Assembly (NCBI GenBank): GCA_020349025.1
Contig: CP070763.1
Location: 2,864,329-2,928,328, forward strand
Direction of reading: 5' to 3'
Length of the DNA stretch: 64,000 nucleotides
Origin: Candidatus Latescibacterota bacterium
GTDB taxonomy: Bacteria > Krumholzibacteriota > Krumholzibacteriia > G020349025
Made by a program: the position numbers and the translations under genes. The notes under the pieces were generated by a model. It did no database searches and was not told the origin of the DNA. It was given only the letters and a program-made list of their open reading frames with translations. This document shows, in pieces, positions 29,875 to 38,427 of this stretch; position 1 is the stretch's first letter; the number at the start of each line of letters is the position of its first letter.

Positions 29875-30858
29875 GTGCGCGTTGCAGTCCTCGGCACGGG
29901 ACACCTCGGCCGCGAGCACGCGCGGATCTACGCATCGATGCCCGACGTGGACCTTGCGGGCGTCTACGACATCGATCCGAACAGCTCCGCTGCAACCGCG
30001 CGGCAGGCGGGGTGCCGGGTGTTCCGCAGTCCGACTTCGCTGTTCGCAAGCGCCGACGCGGTCAGCGTCTGCGTCCCCACGCCAGCGCACGCCGAGGTCG
30101 GGTCGGCCTGTCTCGAGGCCGGTCTCCATGTCCTGATGGAGAAGCCGATCTCCGATACCGTGACGGATGCTCGGACCCTGCGAGATCTCGCGGCGAAGAA
30201 GAAGCGCGTCTTGCAGGTCGGACACATCGAACGCTTCAACCCGGCCATGCAGGCCGCGGCGCAGCACCTCGACGCGCCACGTTTCGTCGAATGCCACCGC
30301 CTGGCACGTTTCGGGCGCCGCGGCGCCGACGTGGCCGTCGTCCTCGATCTGATGATCCACGACATCGATCTGCTGCTGGCAGTGATCCGCGGCGACGTGC
30401 TGGAGATCAATGCTTCCGGCGTGGCGGTGCTCTCCGGCTCCACGGACATCGCCAACGCGCGCCTTCGCTTCCGCAACGGCTGCGTCGCCAACATCACGGC
30501 GAGTCGAATCTCCCTCGAGCGCATGCGCAAGATCCGCTTCTTCCAGCAGGACAGCTACCTCTCGGTGGACCTGCTGCGCGAGCAGGTAGCGATGTACCGC
30601 AAGCGCCCCGGGTTCGACCTGAGCGTCTTCCACGAGGCGATGGCACGCGGGGAGAGCCCGGACCTGCTGCGGGCAATCGAGCCGGTGGCCGTGCGCATCG
30701 ATCGCGAGGAGCCGCTGCAGGCCGAGCTGTATTCGTTCGTCTCCGCGGTGCGCGAGAGGCGCTCCCCGGTGGTTGGTGCGGAGGATGGGATCCGCGCTCT
30801 CGAAGTCGCGTGTGAGATCGAACGCTTGCTGCGCGAGGAAGACGGATGCGCGTCCTGA
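29875..30858 (+). CDS. Gfo/Idh/MocA family oxidoreductase in the lpx operon
   Basis: A 327-residue NAD(P)-dependent oxidoreductase. It has an N-terminal Rossmann fold (VAVLGTGHLGREHARIYA), the EKP motif (MEKPIS) with the catalytic Lys, GHIERFNPA, and the C-terminal sugar-binding domain with MIHDIDLL. Family members between lpxA and lpxB are common in several phyla. One characterised relative, GnnA, oxidises UDP-GlcNAc at C3 so that GnnB can aminate it, giving amide-linked lipid A chains; no GnnB-like aminotransferase is in this window, so that role is only a possibility. GTG 29875 has GGAGG about 6 bases upstream. It overlaps lpxB by 13 bases. Confidence 0.88.
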   Translation: MRVAVLGTGHLGREHARIYASMPDVDLAGVYDIDPNSSAATARQAGCRVFRSPTSLFASADAVSVCVPTPAHAEVGSACLEAGLHVLMEKPISDTVTDARTLRDLAAKKKRVLQVGHIERFNPAMQAAAQHLDAPRFVECHRLARFGRRGADVAVVLDLMIHDIDLLLAVIRGDVLEINASGVAVLSGSTDIANARLRFRNGCVANITASRISLERMRKIRFFQQDSYLSVDLLREQVAMYRKRPGFDLSVFHEAMARGESPDLLRAIEPVAVRIDREEPLQAELYSFVSAVRERRSPVVGAEDGIRALEVACEIERLLREEDGCAS

Positions 30859-31955
30859 TCGTCGTCGGCGAGGCCAGCGGCGATTCGCACGCCGCCAAGG
30901 TGGCACGCCGGCTTCGCGAGCGTGGCGCGCGCATCACCGCCGTCGGAGGCGAGGCGTTGCGCGCGGCCGGGGCCGAGCTGGTCGAGCACATCGAGTCGCT
31001 GAGCGTTCTCGGTTTCGTCGAGGTTCTCCGCAGCCTGCCGCGCTTCGTCGCCTTGAAGCGACGCATCGACGCCATGCTGCGTGACGGGGGCTTCGACCTC
31101 TTCTTGCCGGTCGACTTTCCCGGTCTCAACCTGCGCTTGGCGGCCTCGGCAAGCCGGGCGGGCGTCCCGGTCCTCTACTACATCGGGCCCCAGGTGTGGG
31201 CGTGGCGGGCTGGACGCTTGCAGCGCATGCGCGAACGCGTCGACCAGGTCGCGCTCATTCTGCCGTTCGAGAAAGCGCTTTACGACGCGGCGAGCGTGCC
31301 GGCGCTCTTCGTCGGCCATCCGCTCCTGGACGATCCCGTCCCACCCGTGGGGGAGCGCACGGTCGATCTGGCACTCTTCCCCGGCAGCCGTCCGCAGGAG
31401 GTCGTGCGCCACCTGCCCCCGCTACTCGATGCGATCGAGCGCGTGCGGAGAAAACGACCGCTGCGTGCTGCGATCAGCGTCGCGGCGACGGCGCCGCTCG
31501 ACTGGATGCGGCAGACGCTGGCGATTCGTGGCATCGATCCCGAGGAAGTGCTGCACACGGAGCCCGCGGGTGCGCTCATGCGCAGCGCCCGCGCCCTGCT
31601 CGTCGCCTCTGGAACCGCGACGCTCGAGGCCGCCCTGTCGGGATCTCCCTTCGCGGTCTTCTACCGCACCGGGCGCATCAACTACGCTGTCGCACGACGT
31701 CTGGTGCGCGTGCCCCAGGTGGCGCTCGCCAACCTCGTGGCCGGTGAGGCGATCGTGCGCGAATACATCCAGGAGCAGCTGCACCCCGCAGCGCTCGAAG
31801 CGGAGATCGAGCGTCTGCTCACGGACGAAGCGGAGCGAGCCCGCATCGGGCGCGGCCTGGAGCGCGTGCGCGCCCGTCTTGGAACACCCGGGGCTTCGGA
31901 GCGTGTCGCTGCGCTCGCGTTCGAGGTCGCATCGAGGCGGGTGGTGCTGGCGTGA
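30846..31955 (+). CDS. lpxB: Lipid A disaccharide synthase LpxB
   Basis: LpxB joins lipid X and UDP-diacylglucosamine into the tetraacyl disaccharide 1-phosphate at the inner membrane. The 369-residue product is a GT19 enzyme: VVGEASGDSHAA at the N-terminus, FDLFLPVDFPGLNLRLA, YYIGPQVWAWR, FVGHPLLD, LFPGSRPQEV and the nucleotide-binding segment LLVASGTATLEAALSGSPFAVFYR in the C-domain. The start lies inside the upstream oxidoreductase gene and the stop overlaps the next start (GTGA), indicating translational coupling. Confidence 0.95.
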   Translation: MRVLIVVGEASGDSHAAKVARRLRERGARITAVGGEALRAAGAELVEHIESLSVLGFVEVLRSLPRFVALKRRIDAMLRDGGFDLFLPVDFPGLNLRLAASASRAGVPVLYYIGPQVWAWRAGRLQRMRERVDQVALILPFEKALYDAASVPALFVGHPLLDDPVPPVGERTVDLALFPGSRPQEVVRHLPPLLDAIERVRRKRPLRAAISVAATAPLDWMRQTLAIRGIDPEEVLHTEPAGALMRSARALLVASGTATLEAALSGSPFAVFYRTGRINYAVARRLVRVPQVALANLVAGEAIVREYIQEQLHPAALEAEIERLLTDEAERARIGRGLERVRARLGTPGASERVAALAFEVASRRVVLA

Positions 31956-33721
31956 GACTGCGCGTCGCCGCGGGTCGCTTGCTGCTGCGTTTGATGGGAT
32001 CGACCTGGAGGGTCGAGTGGCACGGAGAGGAGCGCTTCGCCGAGGCACGGCGACAGAGTCCGGGTGGCAACGTCATCTACGCCCTCTGGCATGGCTCTTT
32101 GGCGATGCTCACGTACACGCACCGCGACCAGGACGCCCAGGTTCTGGTGAGCCAGCACCGGGACGGCGAGTGGATCGCGCGCATCTTGGAGGGTCTCGGG
32201 TACGGACTCGTGCGTGGCTCCTCGCGCCGAGGTGGCGTGGAAGGGTTGTTCGGCCTGGCCAAGCAGCTGGAGCGCGGCCGCGACGTCGCGGTGACGGTGG
32301 ATGGTCCAATCGGCCCGCGCTACCGCGTGCACCCGGGTGCTCTGCTCCTGGCCCGGCGCACCGGTCGTCCGATCGTCCCGGTGATTGCGACTCCGAAGCA
32401 CGGGTTCGCTCTACCCACGTGGGACGCGCAGCGACTGCCGTGGCCCGGGACGCGTGTTCGCGTTCAACGGGGCGAGCCTTTCTGGGTCGCTGCGGACGTG
32501 CGCGAAGCGCAGCTTCAAACGGCGTGTCGCGAACTCGAGGCGACGCTGCACGCATGGAGTCGGCATGAGGAGCGCGTGTTCGGACGTGCCTTCGAGGCGC
32601 GCGACGTCCAGGATCGGCGCAGCTGGGTGGAGCGGCGCAGCGAAGAGCCGGGGCCGCCGCTCGTGCTGCGCGCCGTGGCCGTGGCGCACTCCTGGGCGCG
32701 GCAAGTGGAGCGTCGAGTGCGGCCGCGCCCCAGCGGTTTGGGCGCGCGCCCCTGGGTGGTCGGCATCGGCAACCTTGAGGCGGGAGGCACCGGGAAGACC
32801 CCCTGCGTCGTTGCGCTCGCGCGGGCGCTCCTCGAGCACGGCGCGCACCCTGCCGTGATCACGCGCGGTCACCGGGGGCAACTCGGTCGCCGCCACCCCA
32901 CGATCGTCAACCATCCCGCGGAGCCTGGTGCCTCGGATGAGACGCGCCTGCTCGCCGAAGCGCTGGGAGAGGAGGTGCCGATCGTTGTCGCCCGCCGCAA
33001 GCGCGACGGGCTCGAGCTGCTGCGCCGGCGGGGCGACGTCGACGTCGTCCTCGTGGATGACGCGTTGCAGACGGCGGCGCTGGCGGTCGACCGCCACCTG
33101 GTCCTTCTCGATTGGGAGAATCCTCTCGGCAACGGCCATCTGATCCCCGCCGGTCGTCTGCGCGAGCCGCCGCAGGCGCTCCGGCGTGCGCACGCGCTTC
33201 TGTTCACGCGGGCGCGCGCTCAGGCGCTACCGCGCCACCCGGCGTGGGCGCATCTGGAGCCGGAGCGATGCTTCCTCGCGCGTGAGACCATCCTCGGTCT
33301 TCACGACGCCGAGGGGCGCAGCGTCGATCCGGAGAGCCTGCGTCGTCAGGGGGTGTTGCTGCTCTCGGGTGTGGGGCGGCCGCGCGCCTTCGAGCGCGCC
33401 TGCGCAGAGCTCGCCGAGAGACATCGATTCGACGTACGCCGCGTCGTGCGCATGAGCGACCATGCCGAGCTCGATCGCATGCTCGAGAAGCAGCTGGGGC
33501 GCATGCAGGGAATCGGCTGTGAGGTCGTCGTGCTGACGCGCAAGGACTTCTTGCGCCTGCAGCAGCCAAAAGGAAAGCCGCTGCTCGTTCTCGAGCAACG
33601 GCTCGCGCTGGATTCTGTGGGCCGCTTGCTGCGGATCCTGGTCCCCGAGATTACTCGTCTCCGAAATCCGCAAACTGCACCGAGAGAGACGCCAGCACGT
33701 GGATTTCCTCGTCCGAGGTGA
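31952..33721 (+). CDS. lpxK: Fusion of an LpxJ-like (DUF374) acyltransferase with LpxK
   Basis: A 589-residue product joining two lipid A activities. Residues about 1-205 are a DUF374 acyltransferase (YALWHGSLAML, VLVSQHRDGEWIARILEGLG, RGSSRRGG, VTVDGPIGPRY); LpxJ of Helicobacter and Campylobacter, a late acyltransferase, belongs to this family. Residues about 235-560 are tetraacyldisaccharide 4'-kinase: VGIGNLEAGGTGKTP is the Walker A at about 270-284, DVVLVDDALQ and GNGHLIPAGRLREPP follow. The last 35 residues are a non-conserved tail, and the gene's end overlaps by 71 bases a lipoprotein gene on the other strand. Start GTG overlaps lpxB. waaA (Kdo transferase) is absent. Confidence 0.9.
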   Translation: MRLRVAAGRLLLRLMGSTWRVEWHGEERFAEARRQSPGGNVIYALWHGSLAMLTYTHRDQDAQVLVSQHRDGEWIARILEGLGYGLVRGSSRRGGVEGLFGLAKQLERGRDVAVTVDGPIGPRYRVHPGALLLARRTGRPIVPVIATPKHGFALPTWDAQRLPWPGTRVRVQRGEPFWVAADVREAQLQTACRELEATLHAWSRHEERVFGRAFEARDVQDRRSWVERRSEEPGPPLVLRAVAVAHSWARQVERRVRPRPSGLGARPWVVGIGNLEAGGTGKTPCVVALARALLEHGAHPAVITRGHRGQLGRRHPTIVNHPAEPGASDETRLLAEALGEEVPIVVARRKRDGLELLRRRGDVDVVLVDDALQTAALAVDRHLVLLDWENPLGNGHLIPAGRLREPPQALRRAHALLFTRARAQALPRHPAWAHLEPERCFLARETILGLHDAEGRSVDPESLRRQGVLLLSGVGRPRAFERACAELAERHRFDVRRVVRMSDHAELDRMLEKQLGRMQGIGCEVVVLTRKDFLRLQQPKGKPLLVLEQRLALDSVGRLLRILVPEITRLRNPQTAPRETPARGFPRPR

Positions 33722-34226
33722 TGGCGCGTGTGCCGACGAAATCGATGTCGGCGATCATCTGGATCTCTTCGAAGTTCATCAGTGCGGAGAAGAACGGCTC
33801 CGCGGTCTTCATCCCCGCCGGTGCCAGGAGGATGCCGACGCCGGTCTTGGTGTTGATCGGGATGATGGCGGAGGTTGCCGCCTCGAAGTCGTGATCGGAG
33901 ATGTCCCAACCAGCGCCGGAGCTCGGCCCGCCGTCGACACGGCGCCAAGTGACGGAGTAGCGCTTGACGTGGAAGTCGTGCAGGAACGTCTCCGGCTGCG
34001 TGATGACCGCATCGTGCCGCGGTTTGTTCCAGAACTCGACGAGAACGACGTCCTCGGGAATGAAGATCTCCGGGGGGTCCTTCGTATCGTCGATCTCGAT
34101 CAGGTCCGCCAGGAGCGGATTCCCCTCGTTGATGTTGCTCACGAGAACGTCGACGAACGGATCGTTCGTGTCACAGCTGACGAGGAGCAGCAGTGCGAAT
34201 CCGGCCAGGATCGCAGAACGCCACAT
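33651..34226 (-). CDS. Small lipoprotein of unknown function
   Basis: A 191-residue product with a lipoprotein signal: ATG at 34226 (reverse), hydrophobic stretch, then LLLLVSC with Cys18 followed by Asp. An Asp after the lipidated Cys is the inner-membrane retention signal in enteric bacteria, though rules differ elsewhere. The mature part is beta-rich (DVVLVEFWNKPRH, HVKRYSVTWRRVDGG, TKTGVGILLAPAG, ILVASLSVQFADFGDE-like end) and has no motif I recognise. A GGGAGG Shine-Dalgarno precedes the start on the reverse strand. It is transcribed away from nadB and converges on, and overlaps, the lpxK 3' end. Confidence 0.8.
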   Translation of the reverse strand: MWRSAILAGFALLLLVSCDTNDPFVDVLVSNINEGNPLLADLIEIDDTKDPPEIFIPEDVVLVEFWNKPRHDAVITQPETFLHDFHVKRYSVTWRRVDGGPSSGAGWDISDHDFEAATSAIIPINTKTGVGILLAPAGMKTAEPFFSALMNFEEIQMIADIDFVGTRAITSDEEIHVLASLSVQFADFGDE

Positions 34227-34450
34227 GGTTTTGCCTCCCGAGAGGTCGGGCGCGAGTGTGTACAGCTCACCCAAGAACCCAGTGCTTTGGGCGCCCCGGA
34301 AACAGCAACGCGCATGCCAGCAAGCGGTTGGGGCCGCGAGCCGGCGCATGCTGCCCGGCGCTTCCCGATCGCACCCCGAACGACCGACGCGGCTTGCAGC
34401 TCCAGGCGCTCCAGGCTTAGCTTTGTTGGACCCACGGTCGGGAGAAGCGC
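34227..34450. other. Divergent intergenic region between the lipoprotein gene and nadB
   Basis: This 224-base stretch must hold the promoters of two divergent genes. Apart from the GGGAGG (reverse) and GGGAGAAG (forward, about 34439-34446) ribosome binding sites I see no convincing promoter boxes or repeats. Confidence 0.5.
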
Positions 34451-36106
34451 ATGGTTTCCCAGAACACGGCAGCTGGCGAGTGCGACGTGCTCGTCATCGG
34501 TTCCGGCGTCGGGGGCCTCCTGACGGCGTTGAAGGCGGCTCGCCTGGGCCGCGTGGTGGTGGTCACCAAGCGCGCCGCCATGGAATCCACGACGCGCTAC
34601 GCCCAGGGGGGCATCGCTTCGGTCATGGATGGGAGCGATTCCTACGCCGCGCACGTCGAAGACACGCTGGCGGCAGGAGCGGGAATCTGTCGCGCCAGCG
34701 TCGTCGAAATGGTGGTGCAATCCGGCCCGCGTGCCATCCGTGAGCTCATGCAGCTCGGAGCGCGCTTCTCCACGCAACACGATTCCAGCGCGCTGGAGCT
34801 CGGCCGGGAGGGGGGACACTCGGCCAATCGGATCGTGCACTTCAAGGACGTCACGGGACGCGAAGTGGAGCGGGCGCTCTACGCGGCCGTGCGCGCCGAG
34901 CCACGCATCACCCTGCTCGAAGACACGCTGGCCGTGAACCTTCTCGGAGGACGCCGGAGTGTCGCCTGCGATCAGGACGCTGCGATCGAGGGCGCGTACG
35001 TCATGAACGCGGAAGGCGGCATCACGCCGTTCATGGCGCGCGTGACGGTGCTGGCGACCGGCGGCTGTGGCAAGGCGTATCTTTACACCTCGAACCCCGA
35101 CGTCGCGACGGGCGATGGCATCGCGCTCGCGTTTCGTGCGGGCGCACGCGTGGCGAACATGGAGTTCGTCCAGTTTCATCCGACCTGCCTTTACGATCCG
35201 GCCGGGAGCCGGTTTCTCGTCAGTGAGGCGGTGCGCGGTGAGGGGGCGCTGCTGCGCAACGCGGCGGGGGAGGAGTTCATGGCGCGCTACGACGCGCGGC
35301 GCGAGCTGGCGCCACGCGACGTCGTTGCCCGCGCGATCGACCAGGAGATGAAGCGGCGCGGTGACAAGTGCGTCCATCTCGACGTGCGCCACCGCGGTGT
35401 CGATTTCCTCCGACGCCGCTTTCCCAACATCTACGCCACCTGCGAGGAGATGGGGTTGCGGATGGAGAAGGACCTCGTCCCAGTTGTTCCCGCCGCCCAC
35501 TACATGTGCGGTGGCATCGTGGTCGACGTGCATGGGCGCACCGATTTGCGCGCCCTGTACGCAGTCGGCGAAACCAGCTGCTCCGGGTTGCACGGCGCCA
35601 ACCGCCTCGCCTCCAACTCGCTCCTCGAGGCGCTCGTGTTTGCGGAGAACGTCGTCGCCGACATCGAGGCGCGCGGGATGCCACCGATGCCGCGAGCCGC
35701 ACCTCCCTGGTCGGCCGCCGGCACGACTCCGAGCTTCGAAACCGTGGTTCTCGACCACGATTGGGACGCGGTGCGACGCTTGTTGTGGGATTACGTCGGT
35801 ATCGTGCGCAGCGACGAGCGCCTCGAGCTGGCGGCGGCACGGCTGGGGCTGATGCGAGAGGCCATCGAAGGCTACTACTGGCGCTACCGCTTGTCCTCCG
35901 ACCTCGTCGAGCTCCGTAACCTCGCGCTCGTCGGGGAACTCATCGTACGCTGCGCGCGCTTCCGGCGCGAAAGTCGCGGCCTGCACCACACGCTCGATTG
36001 GCCACAGACGAGCTCGGAGTTCCAGGGCGATAGCATGGTCTCGCGCTTTGCGGGACCCAGCCTGCTCGGTACCGACGAGCCGCTGGTGACCGCTGCGGGT
36101 GGGTGA
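34451..36106 (+). CDS. nadB: L-aspartate oxidase
   Basis: NadB oxidises L-aspartate to iminoaspartate, the first step of de novo NAD synthesis, using FAD. The 551-residue product has the dinucleotide-binding VLVIGSGVGGLLTALKAA, TTRYAQGGIASV, the substrate-site segments EFVQFHPTCLYDP and VVPAAHYMCGGI, and GETSCSGLHGANRLASNSLLE near the FAD site; a helical C-terminal domain follows. GLHGANRLASNSLLE favours NadB over succinate dehydrogenase SdhA. nadA and nadC are not in the window. It is 3 bases from the next gene and so heads the bacillithiol operon. Confidence 0.94.
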   Translation: MVSQNTAAGECDVLVIGSGVGGLLTALKAARLGRVVVVTKRAAMESTTRYAQGGIASVMDGSDSYAAHVEDTLAAGAGICRASVVEMVVQSGPRAIRELMQLGARFSTQHDSSALELGREGGHSANRIVHFKDVTGREVERALYAAVRAEPRITLLEDTLAVNLLGGRRSVACDQDAAIEGAYVMNAEGGITPFMARVTVLATGGCGKAYLYTSNPDVATGDGIALAFRAGARVANMEFVQFHPTCLYDPAGSRFLVSEAVRGEGALLRNAAGEEFMARYDARRELAPRDVVARAIDQEMKRRGDKCVHLDVRHRGVDFLRRRFPNIYATCEEMGLRMEKDLVPVVPAAHYMCGGIVVDVHGRTDLRALYAVGETSCSGLHGANRLASNSLLEALVFAENVVADIEARGMPPMPRAAPPWSAAGTTPSFETVVLDHDWDAVRRLLWDYVGIVRSDERLELAAARLGLMREAIEGYYWRYRLSSDLVELRNLALVGELIVRCARFRRESRGLHHTLDWPQTSSEFQGDSMVSRFAGPSLLGTDEPLVTAAGG

Positions 36107-36109
36107 ACG

Positions 36110-36862
36110 ATGAGCTCTCCCGAGTCGTGGTATGTGCGCGCCTTCGACGACGTCTACCTGGAAGTGTATGCGCACCGGGATGCGGACGAAGCGGAACGAG
36201 TCACGCACGCACTCCTCGAGCCACTCGGCCTGCGCGGCAGACGGGTGCTTGACCTCGCGTGTGGCGCAGGACGCTACACGCGCGCGCTCGCTGCACGTGG
36301 CGCGCGCGTCGTCGGGCTCGACCTGTCAAGCGCACTCCTGAACTCTGCACTCGAGTCCACACACGCTGGCGCAGCGTTCGTGCGTGGTGACATGTTGCGT
36401 CTACCCTTGCGCTCCGCCTCGTGTCATCTCGTCCTCAGCATGTTCACGAGCTTCGGGTACTTGGCGACTTCGGATGAGGATCAGGCCATGTTGGGTGAGG
36501 TGCGTCGCGTCCTGCGCGACGATGGCTGCTTCCTTCTCGATTTCTTCAACGCCGCTCGCGTCCGACGCACGTTGGTGCCGGAGACGCGTCGCCGCGCTGG
36601 TCGCTTCGACGTCCTGGAACGCCGCTCGATCGACGCCTCGACGAACAGTGTCGTCAAGGAGATCGAGCTGCGGTCGGGGGGAAAGACCTATGCGTACCGC
36701 GAGGTGGTGCGCCTGTGGTCGCGGCCGCAGCTGGAGAAGGCGTTGTGCGCCGCGGGCCTGCGTGTGGATCGCGTCTGGGGCGACTACGAGGCGAGCGCGT
36801 TCGATCCGGAAGAGAGTGAACGCTTGCTGCTCCTGGCGCGCTCTGCGCCACTTCCAGGGTGA
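36110..36862 (+). CDS. Class I SAM-dependent methyltransferase upstream of bshC
   Basis: A 250-residue Rossmann methyltransferase. Motif I is VLDLACGAGRYTRALAARG (about residues 45-63), motif II VVGLDLSSALL, and then FVRGDMLRLPL and SMFTSFGYLAT, which would correspond to the post-II and IV regions. A beta-rich part follows from about residue 145. It lies between nadB and bshC in a tight operon. Chlorobaculum tepidum makes N-methyl-bacillithiol with a SAM-dependent enzyme (product of CT1040); position next to bshC makes this gene a good candidate for the same job, but that is inference from context. Confidence 0.85.
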   Translation: MSSPESWYVRAFDDVYLEVYAHRDADEAERVTHALLEPLGLRGRRVLDLACGAGRYTRALAARGARVVGLDLSSALLNSALESTHAGAAFVRGDMLRLPLRSASCHLVLSMFTSFGYLATSDEDQAMLGEVRRVLRDDGCFLLDFFNAARVRRTLVPETRRRAGRFDVLERRSIDASTNSVVKEIELRSGGKTYAYREVVRLWSRPQLEKALCAAGLRVDRVWGDYEASAFDPEESERLLLLARSAPLPG

Positions 36863-36883
36863 TACACTCCCGGCGGAGGTCGT

Positions 36884-38413
36884 ATGCACGTGGCGGAACG
36901 ATTGCCGTGGTCCGAAACGGGCTGGAGCCGCATCGCCGCGGCGCACGTCGAGGAACAGCTTCCGGAGGCGCTGCAGGCGCCTGGGCTCTCGACGCATCCG
37001 GGACCAGTGCGCGAAGCGATGCCGGAGTCGCTCGTCGCGGCGCTGTCCGCCTCGCCACGGCCGGAGTTGCGGCGCTCCTGGGAACGGCTTGCGGATCCGA
37101 AGGCACGCGTCGTGGTCACGGGCCAGCAACCGGGGTGCGCCGGAGGCGTGCTCCTGGTTCTCTACAAGGCGGCCACCGCCGTGGCCTTGGCCCGGCGGGC
37201 GGAAAGGGCACGTGGGTCTCCAGTCGTGCCGGTCTTCTGGAACGCGACCGACGACGTGGATTTCGACGAGATTGCGCGCGTCGGCTGGCCCGACGCCCAC
37301 GGCAACCTGCTTTTTCTCGAGCTCCCGCGTGCGTCCAGGCGCAGTCAAGCGTGGGTCGGCGATCTGCCCGCCGAGGGCGACGCGAAGGCGACGAGGGCAG
37401 CAGTGGAGATGCTCGCACCATCCGCGCGGCGCCAGGTGGAAGCGCTGCTGCCGGAGAACGCGGCGGACCACGGCGAGTGGGTCGGGCTCTTCCTGCACAA
37501 CCTGCTGCCCGAGCTCGCCATCCTGGATGCGCGCAACCCCGCGCTTCGCGCCTGCGCCGCGCCGCTCTTCAAGCGCTACCTTGAGATGCATGAGCACGCC
37601 GCACGCCTGGTGGAGGAGTCGTCGCGCCGGCTCGAGGCGGCGGGGTTCGAGCGCGTCCTGTCGGCGGCAAGCACGCGCATGGCGCTGTTTCTGATGCACC
37701 AGGGTCAGCGTCTCAAGGTGGATGGAGATCCTGCGCCCCTTCTCCAGGCTCTGGACAACTCGCCGGAGAGCGTGGCGCCGAACGTCATGCTGCGCCCGCT
37801 CGTTCAAGATCTCCTGCTGCCGGTGATTGCCACTGTCGTGGGGCCGGCGGAAATCGGTTATCTGCTGCAGCTGCGCGCCGTGCGCGCGGCGTTGGAGGTT
37901 CCAGAACCCGCTGTGGTTCCGCGCCTGACTCTCACACTGCTCGAGAAAGCGGGCTGGGAAGCGGGGAGGAAGCTGCGCATCCCCGCCGCCGCGCTCCTGG
38001 CGGACGACGATCGTGTCTTGCGCGATGTCGCACGCGCACGCGGGAGCGCGCAGCTGCAAGATGTCGATGCTGCTTTCGAAGCGCTGAGCAACGCGCTGCA
38101 GCCGCTCCAGCAGGACGGGGCCTACGCCACCGGGGTCACGCGGGCGCTGAAACGGACGCGAGGAGTGCGCGCCGATCTCGAACGCCACGTCGAGGATGTC
38201 GCCCTGCAAAAGCTGCTGGCCGAGGAGCCGGGTCTGGCCGCGCTCCAGACGTGCGTGCGGCCGCGTGGCCGCGCGCAGGAGCGCGTGCTCGCGGTGCTCT
38301 GGCTGCTCGCACGCTGGGGGCGCGACACGGGCCCGCGTCTGCTCGAGCTGGCGGAGGCGCATCTCGACGCGCTCGAGCGCCGGGCGTTGGAGCATCAGAT
38401 CGTCGTGGATTGA
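36884..38413 (+). CDS. bshC: Bacillithiol synthase BshC (cysteine-adding enzyme)
   Basis: BshC is assigned to the last step of bacillithiol synthesis, adding cysteine to glucosaminyl-malate. The 509-residue length is close to the family norm of about 540. The N-terminal HUP-like core shows VVVTGQQPGCAGGVLLVLYKA, PVFWNATDDVDFDEIA and LFLELPRA, corresponding to the family's GQQ.G...GPLY..YKA and PVFW...DHDF.E motifs, here with DDVDF. A coiled-coil region precedes the C-terminus (about residues 385-430). ATG has GGAGG 4 bases upstream, and a GATACA box lies at 36861-36866. Confidence 0.9.
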   Translation: MHVAERLPWSETGWSRIAAAHVEEQLPEALQAPGLSTHPGPVREAMPESLVAALSASPRPELRRSWERLADPKARVVVTGQQPGCAGGVLLVLYKAATAVALARRAERARGSPVVPVFWNATDDVDFDEIARVGWPDAHGNLLFLELPRASRRSQAWVGDLPAEGDAKATRAAVEMLAPSARRQVEALLPENAADHGEWVGLFLHNLLPELAILDARNPALRACAAPLFKRYLEMHEHAARLVEESSRRLEAAGFERVLSAASTRMALFLMHQGQRLKVDGDPAPLLQALDNSPESVAPNVMLRPLVQDLLLPVIATVVGPAEIGYLLQLRAVRAALEVPEPAVVPRLTLTLLEKAGWEAGRKLRIPAAALLADDDRVLRDVARARGSAQLQDVDAAFEALSNALQPLQQDGAYATGVTRALKRTRGVRADLERHVEDVALQKLLAEEPGLAALQTCVRPRGRAQERVLAVLWLLARWGRDTGPRLLELAEAHLDALERRALEHQIVVD

Positions 38414-38427
38414 GGGGCGGAGTCATC

